The translations under genes and the position numbers were made by a program. 38,659 bases of DNA, taken from positions 1 to 38,659 of the forward strand of contig NZ_JAMXOD010000025.1 of NCBI RefSeq assembly GCF_024721305.1, read 5' to 3'. Of the stretch, positions 6,317-14,914 are shown piece by piece. The DNA comes from Aequitasia blattaphilus (GTDB taxonomy: Bacteria > Bacillota > Clostridia > Lachnospirales > Lachnospiraceae). Within the stretch, counting starts at the first letter, position 1. Each line of letters opens with the position of its first letter. Under the pieces are notes generated by a model, which had not been told where the DNA came from, ran no database searches, and saw only the letters and a list, made by a program, of their open reading frames with translations.

Positions 6317-8152
6317 ATGAGTAGGTTACAAGTAAAAAAATCTGACGCGGTTCAGGCATCTGTTGACCACATGTATCAAGTACTGGAACGCAGAATGATT
6401 GCCGGAGTTGTGGATTCCTGTCCGGCCGATTTTCATTTGGGGTTTCTAAAAATGTGTCATGCCCAGACCTGTGGAAAATGTGCAACGTGTCGAATTGGTT
6501 TGAAACAGCTTCAGTATTTGTTGGAAAGCATACTGGAGAACAAGGCGGATGTGGGGACAATCGACTTGATTATGGACACGGCAAAAAACATCTATGAATC
6601 AGCAGACTGTGCAATTGGTTATGAGGCTGCCAGAATGATTTATCACGGCGTGAAAGAATGCTACGATGAATACGTAAAGTATATTCAACAGAAAGGAAAT
6701 GTAGACGCAACTAAGAATCCAGTACCATGTATTGCTGATTGTCCAGCAAATGTAGACGTTCCAGGATACATGGCTCTTATGTACGAAGGACGATATGAGG
6801 ATGCGGTTCGTTTAATTAAAAGAGACAATCCATTTCCAACTACCTGTGCTTTTGTCTGTGAGCATCCCTGTGAACGAAAGTGTCGTCGAAGAATGATTGA
6901 TACGCCGGTCAATATACGTGGAATTAAAAGAGCCGCTGTTGATTTTGCTAAGAATGTACCAAACGAAAAAATTGCAGAATCTACAGGGAAGAAGATTGCA
7001 ATTGTAGGTGGAGGCCCTAGTGGGCTGAGTGCGGCTTACTACTTAACTTTGATGGGGCATGAAGTAGAAGTCTATGAGGAAAAATCGAAACTGGGAGGAA
7101 TGCTTCGTTATGGTATTCCAAGTTACCGTTTTCCGAGGGAAAGACTTCAAGATGATATTGATGCAATCATCGGTTTGGGGGTAAAGGTTCACACAAATGT
7201 ACGGATTGGACAAGATATTTCCCTTCATGACTTGAGAGCAAAGTTTGATGCGATTTATATTGCAATCGGTGCTCACACAGATAAAAAGATGGGAATTGAA
7301 GGCGAAGATGCAGAAGGTGTTATGTCTGCTGTAGACCTTTTATATCGAATTGGTGAAGAAGAAATGCCAGATTTTACTGGAAAGACTGTTGCAGTTTTAG
7401 GTGGCGGTAATGTGGCAATGGACTGTGCAAGGTCAGCCGTGAGACTTGGAGCGAAAAAAGTTTCAATTGTCTATAGAAGAAGGCAGCAAGATATGCCTGC
7501 CCTTGCAGAAGAAGTAGAAAGTGCTGTTGCAGAAGGTGTTGAAATGGTAACCTTAAAAGTTCCTTTAGCAATTGAAAAGGATGAAAAGGGCAGTGTAAAA
7601 GGACTTCGTGTTCAGCCACAAATTATCAGTTTTAGTGATCGCAAGGGAAGACCAAGCCCGAAAGATGCAGATAAGCCAGTTGAAGTGATTGATTGCGATA
7701 CCGTGTTGGTTGCAATTGGCCAAAACATTGAATTTAAGCATTTTGAGACCTCTGGTATTGATATTAAATATGGGGCAATAGGGGCTTTAGATGATGGGAA
7801 TGTTCCAGAAAACAATGGGGTGTTTGCAGGCGGAGATTGTGTAACAGGGCCGGCTACGGTAATACGTGCGATTGAAGGCGGAAAAGTTGCGGCAGCAAAT
7901 ATTGATGAATATTTGGGTTATCATCATGAAATGGAAGATGAAATTGAAATTCCAATGGTGCATCTGAATAACCGAAGAACCTGTGGCAGAGTTGAAATGA
8001 CAGAGAGAGAAGCAGGAGAAAGAAGTAAGGATTTCGAGGCGGTTGAACTTTGTATGTCAATGGAAGAAATGAAGCAAGAAGCAAATAGGTGCCTTCGTTG
8101 TGATTATTATGGATATGGATCTTTAAGAGGGGGGAGGGCACAAAAATGGTAA
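6317..8152 (+). CDS. NuoF C-terminal / GltD-like fusion flavoprotein (hydrogenase partner)
   Basis: The 611-residue protein has three parts. Residues 45-110 match the C-terminal 4Fe-4S domain of NuoF/HydB (TCGKCATCRIGLKQL; Cys52, 55, 58 and probably 98). Residues 135-195 match the Fe-S N-terminal domain of GltD/DPYD (CIADCPANVDVPGY, CAFVCEHPCERKC). The rest is a GltD/NfnB-like oxidoreductase with an FAD-binding GGGPSGLSAAYY (231-242) and an NAD(P)-binding GGGNVAMDCARSA (362-374). The FMN/NADH-binding core of NuoF is absent. It overlaps the hydrogenase gene by 7 nt, so it most likely shuttles electrons between NAD(P)H and the hydrogenase. GGAGG precedes the ATG. Cofactor preference is not certain. 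Confidence 0.88.
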   Translation: MSRLQVKKSDAVQASVDHMYQVLERRMIAGVVDSCPADFHLGFLKMCHAQTCGKCATCRIGLKQLQYLLESILENKADVGTIDLIMDTAKNIYESADCAIGYEAARMIYHGVKECYDEYVKYIQQKGNVDATKNPVPCIADCPANVDVPGYMALMYEGRYEDAVRLIKRDNPFPTTCAFVCEHPCERKCRRRMIDTPVNIRGIKRAAVDFAKNVPNEKIAESTGKKIAIVGGGPSGLSAAYYLTLMGHEVEVYEEKSKLGGMLRYGIPSYRFPRERLQDDIDAIIGLGVKVHTNVRIGQDISLHDLRAKFDAIYIAIGAHTDKKMGIEGEDAEGVMSAVDLLYRIGEEEMPDFTGKTVAVLGGGNVAMDCARSAVRLGAKKVSIVYRRRQQDMPALAEEVESAVAEGVEMVTLKVPLAIEKDEKGSVKGLRVQPQIISFSDRKGRPSPKDADKPVEVIDCDTVLVAIGQNIEFKHFETSGIDIKYGAIGALDDGNVPENNGVFAGGDCVTGPATVIRAIEGGKVAAANIDEYLGYHHEMEDEIEIPMVHLNNRRTCGRVEMTEREAGERSKDFEAVELCMSMEEMKQEANRCLRCDYYGYGSLRGGRAQKW

Positions 8153-9867
8153 ATATTACAATTGATGGCAAAAAAATTGTCGCAGATGAGAAATCTACGA
8201 TTATGGAAGCTGCAGAAAAGAATGGTATAGAGATTCCGAAATTGTGTTTTTTGAAAGAAATAAATGAAATTGGAGCCTGTCGTGTCTGTATTGTTGAAGT
8301 AGAAGGAATGGATCGGGTTGTATCCTCTTGTAACCATTTGGTAGAGGACGGCATGGTAATTCATACGAATAGCCCACGTGTGCGAGACGTTCGGAAAACA
8401 AACGTACAACTGATTCTTTCGGAACACAATAGCGATTGTCCAACATGTGTAAGAAATGGGAATTGTAGTTTGCAAAGCATTGCTGAAAATATGGGGTTAT
8501 TAAGTGTTCCTTTCCGGAAGGATTGGGAAGAAGGAAGGACAGACACTACTTTTCCGATTATACGAGATTCGACAAAGTGTATTAAATGTATGCGTTGTGT
8601 TAATATCTGTGATAAAGTTCAGAGTCTTGGGGTATGGGACATGATTAACACAGGTGCAAGAACTACTGTAGGAGTGACAGAAAATAAGGAAATGAGAGAC
8701 ACGAATTGTTCCATCTGTGGACAATGCGTAACACATTGTCCAGTAGGAGCGTTGACGGTACGAAGAGATATTCGTTCCGTATATGAGGCTCTTCATGATC
8801 CTGAGGTCGTTACCGTGGTTCAGGTTGCTCCGGCGGTTCGAGCAGGTTTTGCAGAGGCATTAGGCATCACGGAGAAGGAATTAACAACTGGACAAATGGT
8901 TACCGCTTTGAAACAACTTGGATTCGATTATGTGTTTGATACGAACTTCACAGCGGATTTAACGATTATGGAAGAAGGAAGCGAGCTTTTACATAAGCTG
9001 ACCCATAAAGATGAGTATGCGTGGCCAATGTTTACATCATGTTGTCCGGGATGGGTAAGATTTATGAAGAGCGAATTTCCTGAAATGGTAGATCAGCTTT
9101 CAACAGCAAAATCTCCCCAGCAAATGTTTGGTGCAGTAACAAAAACGTGGTTTGCAGATAAAATCGGCGTAGATCCTAGTCGCCTCTGTGTGATTTCTGT
9201 CATGCCATGTAGTGCTAAAAAATATGAATGCAGCGTAGAAGAAGTAAATGCTAACGAAGGAATTAAGGATGTAGATGTGGTTCTCATCACGAGAGAAATG
9301 CTGCAAATCATGCAAATGGATGGCATTCATCTTTCTGATTTGGAGGAAACAGAATTTGACAGTCCTCTTGGAGAAGGAACAGGTGCTGCTGTAATATTCG
9401 GTGCATCAGGAGGTGTTATGGAAGCTGCCCTTCGTTCGGCGTATTTCTTAATCAAAAATGAGAACATTGATCCGGATGCATTTAAAGAAGTGCGAGGATA
9501 TACGGATCGCCGTGAATTAGAAGTAGATATTGATGGAAATATAGTGAAGTGCGCAGTGGTATCCTCACTTAGCGAGGCAAGAAAGCTGATTAAGGACGTA
9601 AAAAAGGGAAAAGCATATTATGATTTTGTAGAAGTTATGGCCTGTCCAGGTGGCTGTTCTGGAGGCGGTGGTCAACCGATTAAAGATGGAGAGGAAAGAG
9701 CTGGAAGAAGAGCAAATATACTTTATCGATTGGATAAAAATGCTCCCATCCGTTATTCCCATGAAAATCCAGAGGTATTAACACTTTACAAAGAATTTCT
9801 TGGTAGTCCATTATCAGAGAAATCTCATCATTTGCTTCACACGGAACAAAGCAAGTGGAGATATTAA
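8146..9867 (+). CDS. [FeFe] hydrogenase catalytic subunit, HydA type
   Basis: The 573-residue protein has a plant-type [2Fe-2S] domain (Cys34, 45, 48, 62), a His-Cys3 [4Fe-4S] site (His94, Cys98, 101, 107) and two ferredoxin clusters (Cys145-155; Cys188-198). The H-cluster domain carries all three signatures: TSCCPGW (298-304), MPCSAKKYE (353-361) and MACPGGCSGGGGQP (498-511). All ligands look intact, so it should reduce protons or oxidise hydrogen. The domain set matches cytosolic modular hydrogenases that usually associate with NuoE/NuoF-like subunits; here the only partner is the GltD-like fusion upstream. Maturases HydE, F and G are not in the window. The C-terminal tail (about 520-573) is of the usual small-domain size. 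Confidence 0.96.
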   Translation: MVNITIDGKKIVADEKSTIMEAAEKNGIEIPKLCFLKEINEIGACRVCIVEVEGMDRVVSSCNHLVEDGMVIHTNSPRVRDVRKTNVQLILSEHNSDCPTCVRNGNCSLQSIAENMGLLSVPFRKDWEEGRTDTTFPIIRDSTKCIKCMRCVNICDKVQSLGVWDMINTGARTTVGVTENKEMRDTNCSICGQCVTHCPVGALTVRRDIRSVYEALHDPEVVTVVQVAPAVRAGFAEALGITEKELTTGQMVTALKQLGFDYVFDTNFTADLTIMEEGSELLHKLTHKDEYAWPMFTSCCPGWVRFMKSEFPEMVDQLSTAKSPQQMFGAVTKTWFADKIGVDPSRLCVISVMPCSAKKYECSVEEVNANEGIKDVDVVLITREMLQIMQMDGIHLSDLEETEFDSPLGEGTGAAVIFGASGGVMEAALRSAYFLIKNENIDPDAFKEVRGYTDRRELEVDIDGNIVKCAVVSSLSEARKLIKDVKKGKAYYDFVEVMACPGGCSGGGGQPIKDGEERAGRRANILYRLDKNAPIRYSHENPEVLTLYKEFLGSPLSEKSHHLLHTEQSKWRY

Positions 9868-9884
9868 AGAAATGAAGACAAGAG

Positions 9885-9907
9885 AGGGAGACGTTGATCG
9901 TCTCCCT
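9885..9907 (+). terminator. Terminator of the hydrogenase operon
   Basis: AGGGAGACG (9885-9893) pairs with CGTCTCCCT (9899-9907) over 9 bp with loop TTGAT, 18 nt after the hydrogenase stop. The T-run is short (TTTA). Confidence 0.75.
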
Positions 9908-9935
9908 TTACTAATGTGTAAGTTTTCGATATAAT
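9907..9935 (+). promoter_or_regulatory. Candidate promoter for murT-gatD
   Basis: A perfect TATAAT (9930-9935) with TTTACT (9907-9912) 17 bp upstream, directly after the preceding terminator and 35 bp before the murT start. Confidence 0.55.
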
Positions 9936-9969
9936 GGGTTAGATAAAAAAATAAAGTTGGGAAAAACAA

Positions 9970-11322
9970 ATGAAACTTAGAAGTAAACTTGCCATTAGGG
10001 CAGCAAAAATAACGAGTTATTTAATCAAAAAATTAAATAAAGGGAATGGAGTTACTTTTCCTGGTAAGGTGGCGCTTCGTATTGATCCGAATATTTTAAG
10101 CGTATTAAGTTCCATGGTAAAGAAGCAGAGAATTGTTACGATGGGAACGAATGGGAAGACAACAACAAATAGTATTATTTACCATGCCCTAAAAGAAGAG
10201 GGTTACAATGTCATCATTAACCGTACCGGTGCAAATATGCTGAATGGGATAATTTCAGCATTTGTTTTAGCGACGGATAAACAGGGAAGGATAAATGCGG
10301 ATTATGCATGTATTGAAGTAGATGAAATGGCATCGGTTGCAGTTTTACCTCAGGTAAATCCTGACGTTGCAATTCTGACAAATATTTCAAGAGATCAACT
10401 AGACCGTTTTGGTGAAGTGGATATTACTTTCAATAAATTAAAGCAAGCCTATAATAGTGTTCCGAAATGCAAGCTTACAATAAATGGAGACGATATTTTA
10501 TCCTATAGTCTGGCCAAAGAATGTCAGAACCCATTTATCACCTATGGAATCAGTGAAGAAATTTTTGATAACATATCAAAATCCGAGATTCGGGAAAGTA
10601 CATTCTGCAGAGTCTGTGAAAGTAAAATTGAATATCGCTTTTTTCACTATGGACAGCTCGGAATTTATAAGTGTCCAAAGTGTGGTTTTGAAAGGCCGGT
10701 TCCGGACTATGAAGCGAAGAGTATTTGCTATCATAATCAGGTATACTCTTTTGAAATGGATGGGATGACAATAGAATCTACGGCTCGAACGCCTTATAAT
10801 ATTTATAATACATTATCAGCATATGCCCTTCTTAAAAATGCAAAGATTCCAATTCCTCATTTTAAAGAAATGGCAGAGAGTTTTGATTATGGAAATGACA
10901 GAGAAGTGTTTTTTGATATAAATGGTACCAGAACGCAGTTACATTTGGCAAAGAACCCAGTGGGATTCCAGCAAAAAGTTTCTCTTGTATTAAAGGACGA
11001 TGCTCCAAAAGATATTATCATTCAAATTAATGATTCTTATCAGGATGGGAGAGATATATCCTGGCTTTGGGATGTGGATTTTCAGTACTTGGCAAAGGCA
11101 AAAGCTAATTCGATTACCCTTCTCGGAACTCGAAAATATGATATGGCTCTTCGGCTGAAGTATGAAGATGTTTCTTTCGAAGTGAAAGAGGATATGGAAG
11201 AGGTTGTGAAGGAACGGTTAAGCCAAGGGGTGAAAAATCTTTATGTAATTGTAAATTACACAGGATTGTATTCTACAAATAAGATATTGAATGACCTAAA
11301 GGATACAGGAGGAGCAAGATGA
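9970..11322 (+). CDS. murT: Lipid II isoglutaminyl synthase, ligase subunit MurT
   Basis: The 450-residue protein has a Mur-ligase ATP-binding loop MGTNGKTTT (58-66). It also has the family's inserted zinc ribbon, with Cys213/216 (CRVC) and Cys235/238 (CPKC). The C-terminal domain (about 320-450, DUF1727 type) contains DGRDISWLWDVDF, which holds the conserved Asp thought to complete the GatD active site. MurT with GatD amidates the D-glutamate of lipid II to D-isoglutamine using glutamine-derived ammonia, in the cytoplasm on membrane-bound lipid II. It overlaps gatD by 4 nt (ATGA), as expected for the obligate complex. Length is typical. Confidence 0.95.
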   Translation: MKLRSKLAIRAAKITSYLIKKLNKGNGVTFPGKVALRIDPNILSVLSSMVKKQRIVTMGTNGKTTTNSIIYHALKEEGYNVIINRTGANMLNGIISAFVLATDKQGRINADYACIEVDEMASVAVLPQVNPDVAILTNISRDQLDRFGEVDITFNKLKQAYNSVPKCKLTINGDDILSYSLAKECQNPFITYGISEEIFDNISKSEIRESTFCRVCESKIEYRFFHYGQLGIYKCPKCGFERPVPDYEAKSICYHNQVYSFEMDGMTIESTARTPYNIYNTLSAYALLKNAKIPIPHFKEMAESFDYGNDREVFFDINGTRTQLHLAKNPVGFQQKVSLVLKDDAPKDIIIQINDSYQDGRDISWLWDVDFQYLAKAKANSITLLGTRKYDMALRLKYEDVSFEVKEDMEEVVKERLSQGVKNLYVIVNYTGLYSTNKILNDLKDTGGAR

Positions 11323-12044
11323 AGCTGGTAATCGGACATTTATATCCGGATCTTTTGAACTTATATGGAGACAGAGGGAATATTCAGTGCTTTGTTAAGC
11401 GTCTGGAATGGAGAGGGATAGAAGCCGAAGTTATTCCCTATCTCTCAGGAGATGAAATAGACTTTTCTGCTCTTGATATTATTCTTCTAGGTGGAGGCTC
11501 GGATCGGGAACAAGAAATTGTTTGTGCATATTTAAAAGAAATAAAAGCGGAGTTTATTGACTATGTAGAACAAGGTGGAGTGGTGCTGGCTGTTTGTGGC
11601 GGATATCAGCTCCTGGGTAAATATTATAAGACGAAAGAAAAGACAATTGAAGGATTGGGAATTGTAGATATTTCCACAAAGTGGGAAGAAAAAAGATTGG
11701 TAGATAATATTGTCTTGAAAAGTGAGTTGTTTGACATGCCGGTTACAGGGTTTGAGAATCATGGCGGGAGGACAGATATTGGCTCTTGCACACCCTTTGG
11801 TAAGGTGCTTTATGGAAATGGGAATGATGAAAAATCTGAATATGAAGGAATTGTCTACAAAAATGTAATTGGAACCTATCTCCATGGACCCTTGCTTCCA
11901 AAGAACCCACAAATATGCGATTATTTGTTGGAAAGAGCGTTGCAAAAGAAGTATGGTGAAGAGGTTCGTTTAAAAGAATTGCCAGATGAGATGGAAAAAA
12001 ATGCCAATGATTATATTGTGAAGACCTACGCAGATATGCTATAA
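11319..12044 (+). CDS. gatD: Lipid II isoglutaminyl synthase, glutaminase subunit GatD
   Basis: The 241-residue class I glutamine amidotransferase has the nucleophile Cys93 in VCGGYQLLG and the catalytic His189 in YLHGPLLPKN, in the CobB/CobQ-like manner. It lacks the third triad residue of classical GATases; in this family MurT is thought to supply an Asp. LYPDLLNLYGDRGN near the start is typical of GatD. Tightly coupled to murT by overlap. It supplies ammonia for amidation of peptidoglycan stems, which affects cross-linking and resistance to lysozyme and beta-lactams in other Firmicutes. Confidence 0.95.
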   Translation: MKLVIGHLYPDLLNLYGDRGNIQCFVKRLEWRGIEAEVIPYLSGDEIDFSALDIILLGGGSDREQEIVCAYLKEIKAEFIDYVEQGGVVLAVCGGYQLLGKYYKTKEKTIEGLGIVDISTKWEEKRLVDNIVLKSELFDMPVTGFENHGGRTDIGSCTPFGKVLYGNGNDEKSEYEGIVYKNVIGTYLHGPLLPKNPQICDYLLERALQKKYGEEVRLKELPDEMEKNANDYIVKTYADML

Positions 12045-12076
12045 TTTGAACAAGTATGTAAAAAAGGAGCCAATCA

Positions 12077-12772
12077 ATGAAAAGAGTATTATTAAAGCTA
12101 AGCGGAGAAGCTTTAGCAGGAGATAAAAAAACAGGTTTTGATGAAGAAACTTGTGTAAAAGTAGCAAATCAGGTAAAGGAATTAGTAGACCAGAATATTC
12201 AAGTGGCTATTGTGACAGGAGGAGGAAATTTCTGGAGAGGCAGAACCAGTGAAACGATTGATCGTGTGAAGGCAGATCAAATTGGAATGCTTGCTACAGT
12301 GATGAATTGTATCTACGTGTCGGATATCTTTCGCTATGTTGGCATGAAGACAGAAGTGTTTACTCCTTTTCAGTGCGGAGCGTTTACCACTTTGTTTTCA
12401 AAAGACAGGGCATTACAATCACTGGAAGAAGGAAAGGTTGTTTTCTTTGCAGGAGGAACAGGGCATCCTTATTTTTCCACCGATACAGGCTCTGTACTAC
12501 GTGCAATTGAAATTGAAGCAGATGCTATGCTTCTAGCGAAAGCTATTGACGGAATTTATGACAGTGATCCAAAGGAAAATCCAGATGCTCAGAAATATGA
12601 AGAGATATCGATTGAAGAGATGATTGATAAAAGACTTATGGCCATTGATTTAGCAGCATCTATTATGTGCATGGAAAACAAAGTTCCTTTGTTAGTGTTT
12701 GGTTTAAATGAAGAGAATAGTATTGCAAATAGTATTACTGATAAATTTACCGGTACAAAGGTTACCGTATAA
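12077..12772 (+). CDS. pyrH: UMP kinase
   Basis: The 231-residue protein starts KRVLLKLSGEAL, the amino-acid-kinase-fold opening of bacterial UMP kinase, and contains IVTGGGNFWRGR and the nucleotide region AIDGIYDSDPKENPDA. It phosphorylates UMP to UDP for RNA, DNA and cell-wall precursor synthesis and is usually a GTP-activated, UTP-inhibited hexamer. AAAAAGGAG precedes the ATG. It is followed 17 nt later by frr, the conserved pairing in bacteria; rpsB-tsf, which often precede it, are not here, with murT-gatD upstream instead. Confidence 0.97.
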   Translation: MKRVLLKLSGEALAGDKKTGFDEETCVKVANQVKELVDQNIQVAIVTGGGNFWRGRTSETIDRVKADQIGMLATVMNCIYVSDIFRYVGMKTEVFTPFQCGAFTTLFSKDRALQSLEEGKVVFFAGGTGHPYFSTDTGSVLRAIEIEADAMLLAKAIDGIYDSDPKENPDAQKYEEISIEEMIDKRLMAIDLAASIMCMENKVPLLVFGLNEENSIANSITDKFTGTKVTV

Positions 12773-12789
12773 AAAGGAGGAAGAATAGA

Positions 12790-13341
12790 ATGAATGAGAG
12801 ACTCAAAGTTTATAGCGACAAAATGGAAAAAACAATGACTAATTTAGATGGAGATTTGGCGACTGTTCGTGCAGGAAGAGCAAATCCAAACGTCTTAAAT
12901 AAAATTATGGTCAATTATTATGGAACACCAACACCGATACAGCAAGTAGCAAATGTATCTGTTCCAGAGCCACGTATGATTCAGATTTCACCATGGGAGA
13001 AAACAATGCTGGGTGAAATCGAAAAAGCAATTCAAATGTCTGATTTAGGGATTAATCCTACCAATGATGGAAGTCTTATTCGATTAAGCTTTCCAGAGCT
13101 GACAGAAGAGCGCAGAAAAGAGTTGGTGAAGGATGTAAAGAAAAAAGGTGAGAATGCGAAAGTTGCTCTTCGTAACATCCGAAGAGATGGAAATGACGCA
13201 ATTAAAAAGTTAAAGGGAACAGATGTATCTGAGGATGAGATGGCAGATTTAGAAGATGAGCTTCAAAAAATGACTGATAAATTTGTGAAAAATGTTGATA
13301 AAGCAGTTGAAGTTAAGTCGGATGAAGTAATGACGGTTTAA
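12790..13341 (+). CDS. frr: Ribosome recycling factor
   Basis: The 183-residue protein has the full family length, with the helical opening region TVRAGRANPNVLNKIMVNYYG and the conserved SVPEPRMIQISPWEK and LTEERRKELVKDVKK segments. Together with EF-G it splits post-termination ribosomes. A strong AAAAGGAGG lies ahead of the ATG. It probably shares the pyrH transcript; a hairpin in the 82-nt gap to uppS could reduce readthrough. Confidence 0.97.
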   Translation: MNERLKVYSDKMEKTMTNLDGDLATVRAGRANPNVLNKIMVNYYGTPTPIQQVANVSVPEPRMIQISPWEKTMLGEIEKAIQMSDLGINPTNDGSLIRLSFPELTEERRKELVKDVKKKGENAKVALRNIRRDGNDAIKKLKGTDVSEDEMADLEDELQKMTDKFVKNVDKAVEVKSDEVMTV

Positions 13342-13358
13342 AAAAATGCAAGGGGGAG

Positions 13359-13385
13359 GTACCCGTTCAGGTATTGAACGAGTAC
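13359..13385 (+). terminator. Hairpin between frr and uppS
   Basis: GTACCC-GTTCA (13359-13369) faces TGAAC-GAGTAC (13375-13385) with a 2-nt mismatch and a GGTAT loop, followed by TTTTCC. It is a weak terminator or processing hairpin in the middle of the probable operon. Confidence 0.5.
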
Positions 13386-13423
13386 TTTTCCTGTGTTAAG
13401 AAGCAAAAGAAAGGACTGTAGAA

Positions 13424-14128
13424 ATGAACGTACCAAAACATGTGGCAATTATCCTGGATGGAAATGGAAGATGGGCGAAGAAGAGAGGCCTTCCTAGAAA
13501 TTTCGGACATAACAAAGGCAGTCAGGCAGTAGAGCAAATTTGTGAAGATGCTTGGAATCTGGGGATAAAATATTTAACAGTATACGCTTTTTCTACAGAA
13601 AACTGGAACCGTCCGGATTCGGAAGTAGAAGCACTTATGAAGCTTTTGAGGAAATACATGAAAACAAGCTTGAAAAGAGCTGCCAAAAACGATATGTGTA
13701 TTCGCGTGATTGGAGATATTACGGGATTGGATCAAGACTTACAGGAGAGTATCCAAGAGCTTGAAAATGAGACGAGAGAGAATCAAGGTCTTTCTTTTAA
13801 CATTGCGATTAATTATGGAAGCCGGGATGAAATGATTCGAGGCGTGAAAACAATGGTAAAGGATTGTATGGAGAATCAATTGTCATTGGGAGAAATTACA
13901 GAAGATGTCTTTTCGAAATATTTGGATACCAAGGGAATTCCGGATCCAGATCTTTTGATTCGAACCAGCGGAGAAATCCGTCTCTCTAATTTCCTGCTTT
14001 GGCAATTAGCATATACAGAATTTTATTTTACAGATGTATTGTGGCCGGATTTTGATAAAAAGGAACTTGAAAAGGCGATTGAATATTATGATGGCAGAAA
14101 CAGACGATACGGAAAGGTAGAAGAGTAG
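13424..14128 (+). CDS. uppS: Undecaprenyl diphosphate synthase (cis-prenyltransferase)
   Basis: The 234-residue protein has the signature HVAIILDGNGRWAKKRG (6-22; catalytic Asp13) and the C-terminal RTSGEIRLSNFLLWQLAYTE, the two diagnostic cis-prenyltransferase motifs. It elongates farnesyl diphosphate with isopentenyl diphosphate to make the C55 carrier lipid for peptidoglycan and other surface polymers. Its stop codon is immediately followed by the cdsA ATG, so translation is probably coupled. Confidence 0.96.
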   Translation: MNVPKHVAIILDGNGRWAKKRGLPRNFGHNKGSQAVEQICEDAWNLGIKYLTVYAFSTENWNRPDSEVEALMKLLRKYMKTSLKRAAKNDMCIRVIGDITGLDQDLQESIQELENETRENQGLSFNIAINYGSRDEMIRGVKTMVKDCMENQLSLGEITEDVFSKYLDTKGIPDPDLLIRTSGEIRLSNFLLWQLAYTEFYFTDVLWPDFDKKELEKAIEYYDGRNRRYGKVEE

Positions 14129-14902
14129 ATGTTTAAATCAAGGTTATTAAGTGGAATTGTGTTGGTGTTAGTACTTGCCCTGGTAATTGGATATGGCAGC
14201 AATGTCCTTCTGTTGTTCTGCGGAATCATAAGTCTGATTGGAATGTGGGAGCTGAACCGGGTAGTTAAAGTCGAAAACAAGCTGCCGGGAATTTTAACTT
14301 ATATATGTGGAGCCATTTACTATTTGTTACTGTTTTTAGAAAAGAAAGAGTTTTTAATGGGAAGTATCATTTTGGCTTTGATTGTACTTATGGCATCCTA
14401 TGTATTTGCATTTCCGAAATATCATGGAAATCAGATTATTACTGCCTTCTTTGGTTTCGTATATGTGGCAGTTATGATTTCATATATTTATCAGGCGAGA
14501 ATGTTAGGGTTATCCTATGCAATCTTGATTTTTCTGGGGTCCTGGGGAAGTGATACCTGCGCATACTGTGTAGGAATGCTTTTGGGAAAACATAAAATGG
14601 CGCCTAAATTAAGTCCCAAAAAGTCAGTAGAAGGTGCAGTTGGCGGTGTGGTTGGAGCAATTGCTCTAGGAGTTGTTTTTGGAAGTATTGTTGGAGAAGA
14701 AGCCGTTGTTTTCGGTGTGATATGTGGAGTCGGAGCCTTGATTTCCATGATAGGAGATTTAGCTGCATCTGCAATAAAAAGAAACTATGAGATTAAGGAC
14801 TATGGTCATTTAATTCCTGGCCACGGCGGGATTTTGGATCGGTTTGACAGTGTGATATTTACAGCACCGGTCATTTATTATATGGCAGTATTGTTATTGT
14901 AG
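14129..14902 (+). CDS. cdsA: Phosphatidate cytidylyltransferase
   Basis: The 257-residue integral membrane protein has about eight predicted helices and ends with the CdsA signature: SAIKRNYEIKDYG then LIPGHGGILDRFDS at about 214-243, containing the catalytic Asp residues. It makes CDP-diacylglycerol from phosphatidate and CTP for phospholipid synthesis. It follows uppS without a gap and precedes dxr by 12 nt, the standard uppS-cdsA-dxr-rseP order. Confidence 0.95.
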   Translation: MFKSRLLSGIVLVLVLALVIGYGSNVLLLFCGIISLIGMWELNRVVKVENKLPGILTYICGAIYYLLLFLEKKEFLMGSIILALIVLMASYVFAFPKYHGNQIITAFFGFVYVAVMISYIYQARMLGLSYAILIFLGSWGSDTCAYCVGMLLGKHKMAPKLSPKKSVEGAVGGVVGAIALGVVFGSIVGEEAVVFGVICGVGALISMIGDLAASAIKRNYEIKDYGHLIPGHGGILDRFDSVIFTAPVIYYMAVLLL

Positions 14903-14914
14903 AGAGGCGAAAAA

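Noticed and set aside
8107-8475. Minus-strand open frames across the hydrogenase genes (several of 60-166 codons)
   Set aside because: They lie opposite strongly conserved coding sequence, have no ribosome sites and show compositions typical of antisense shadows.
12307-12510. Alternative plus-strand frame within pyrH
   Set aside because: It is a shifted frame inside a fully conserved UMP kinase gene without a start signal.
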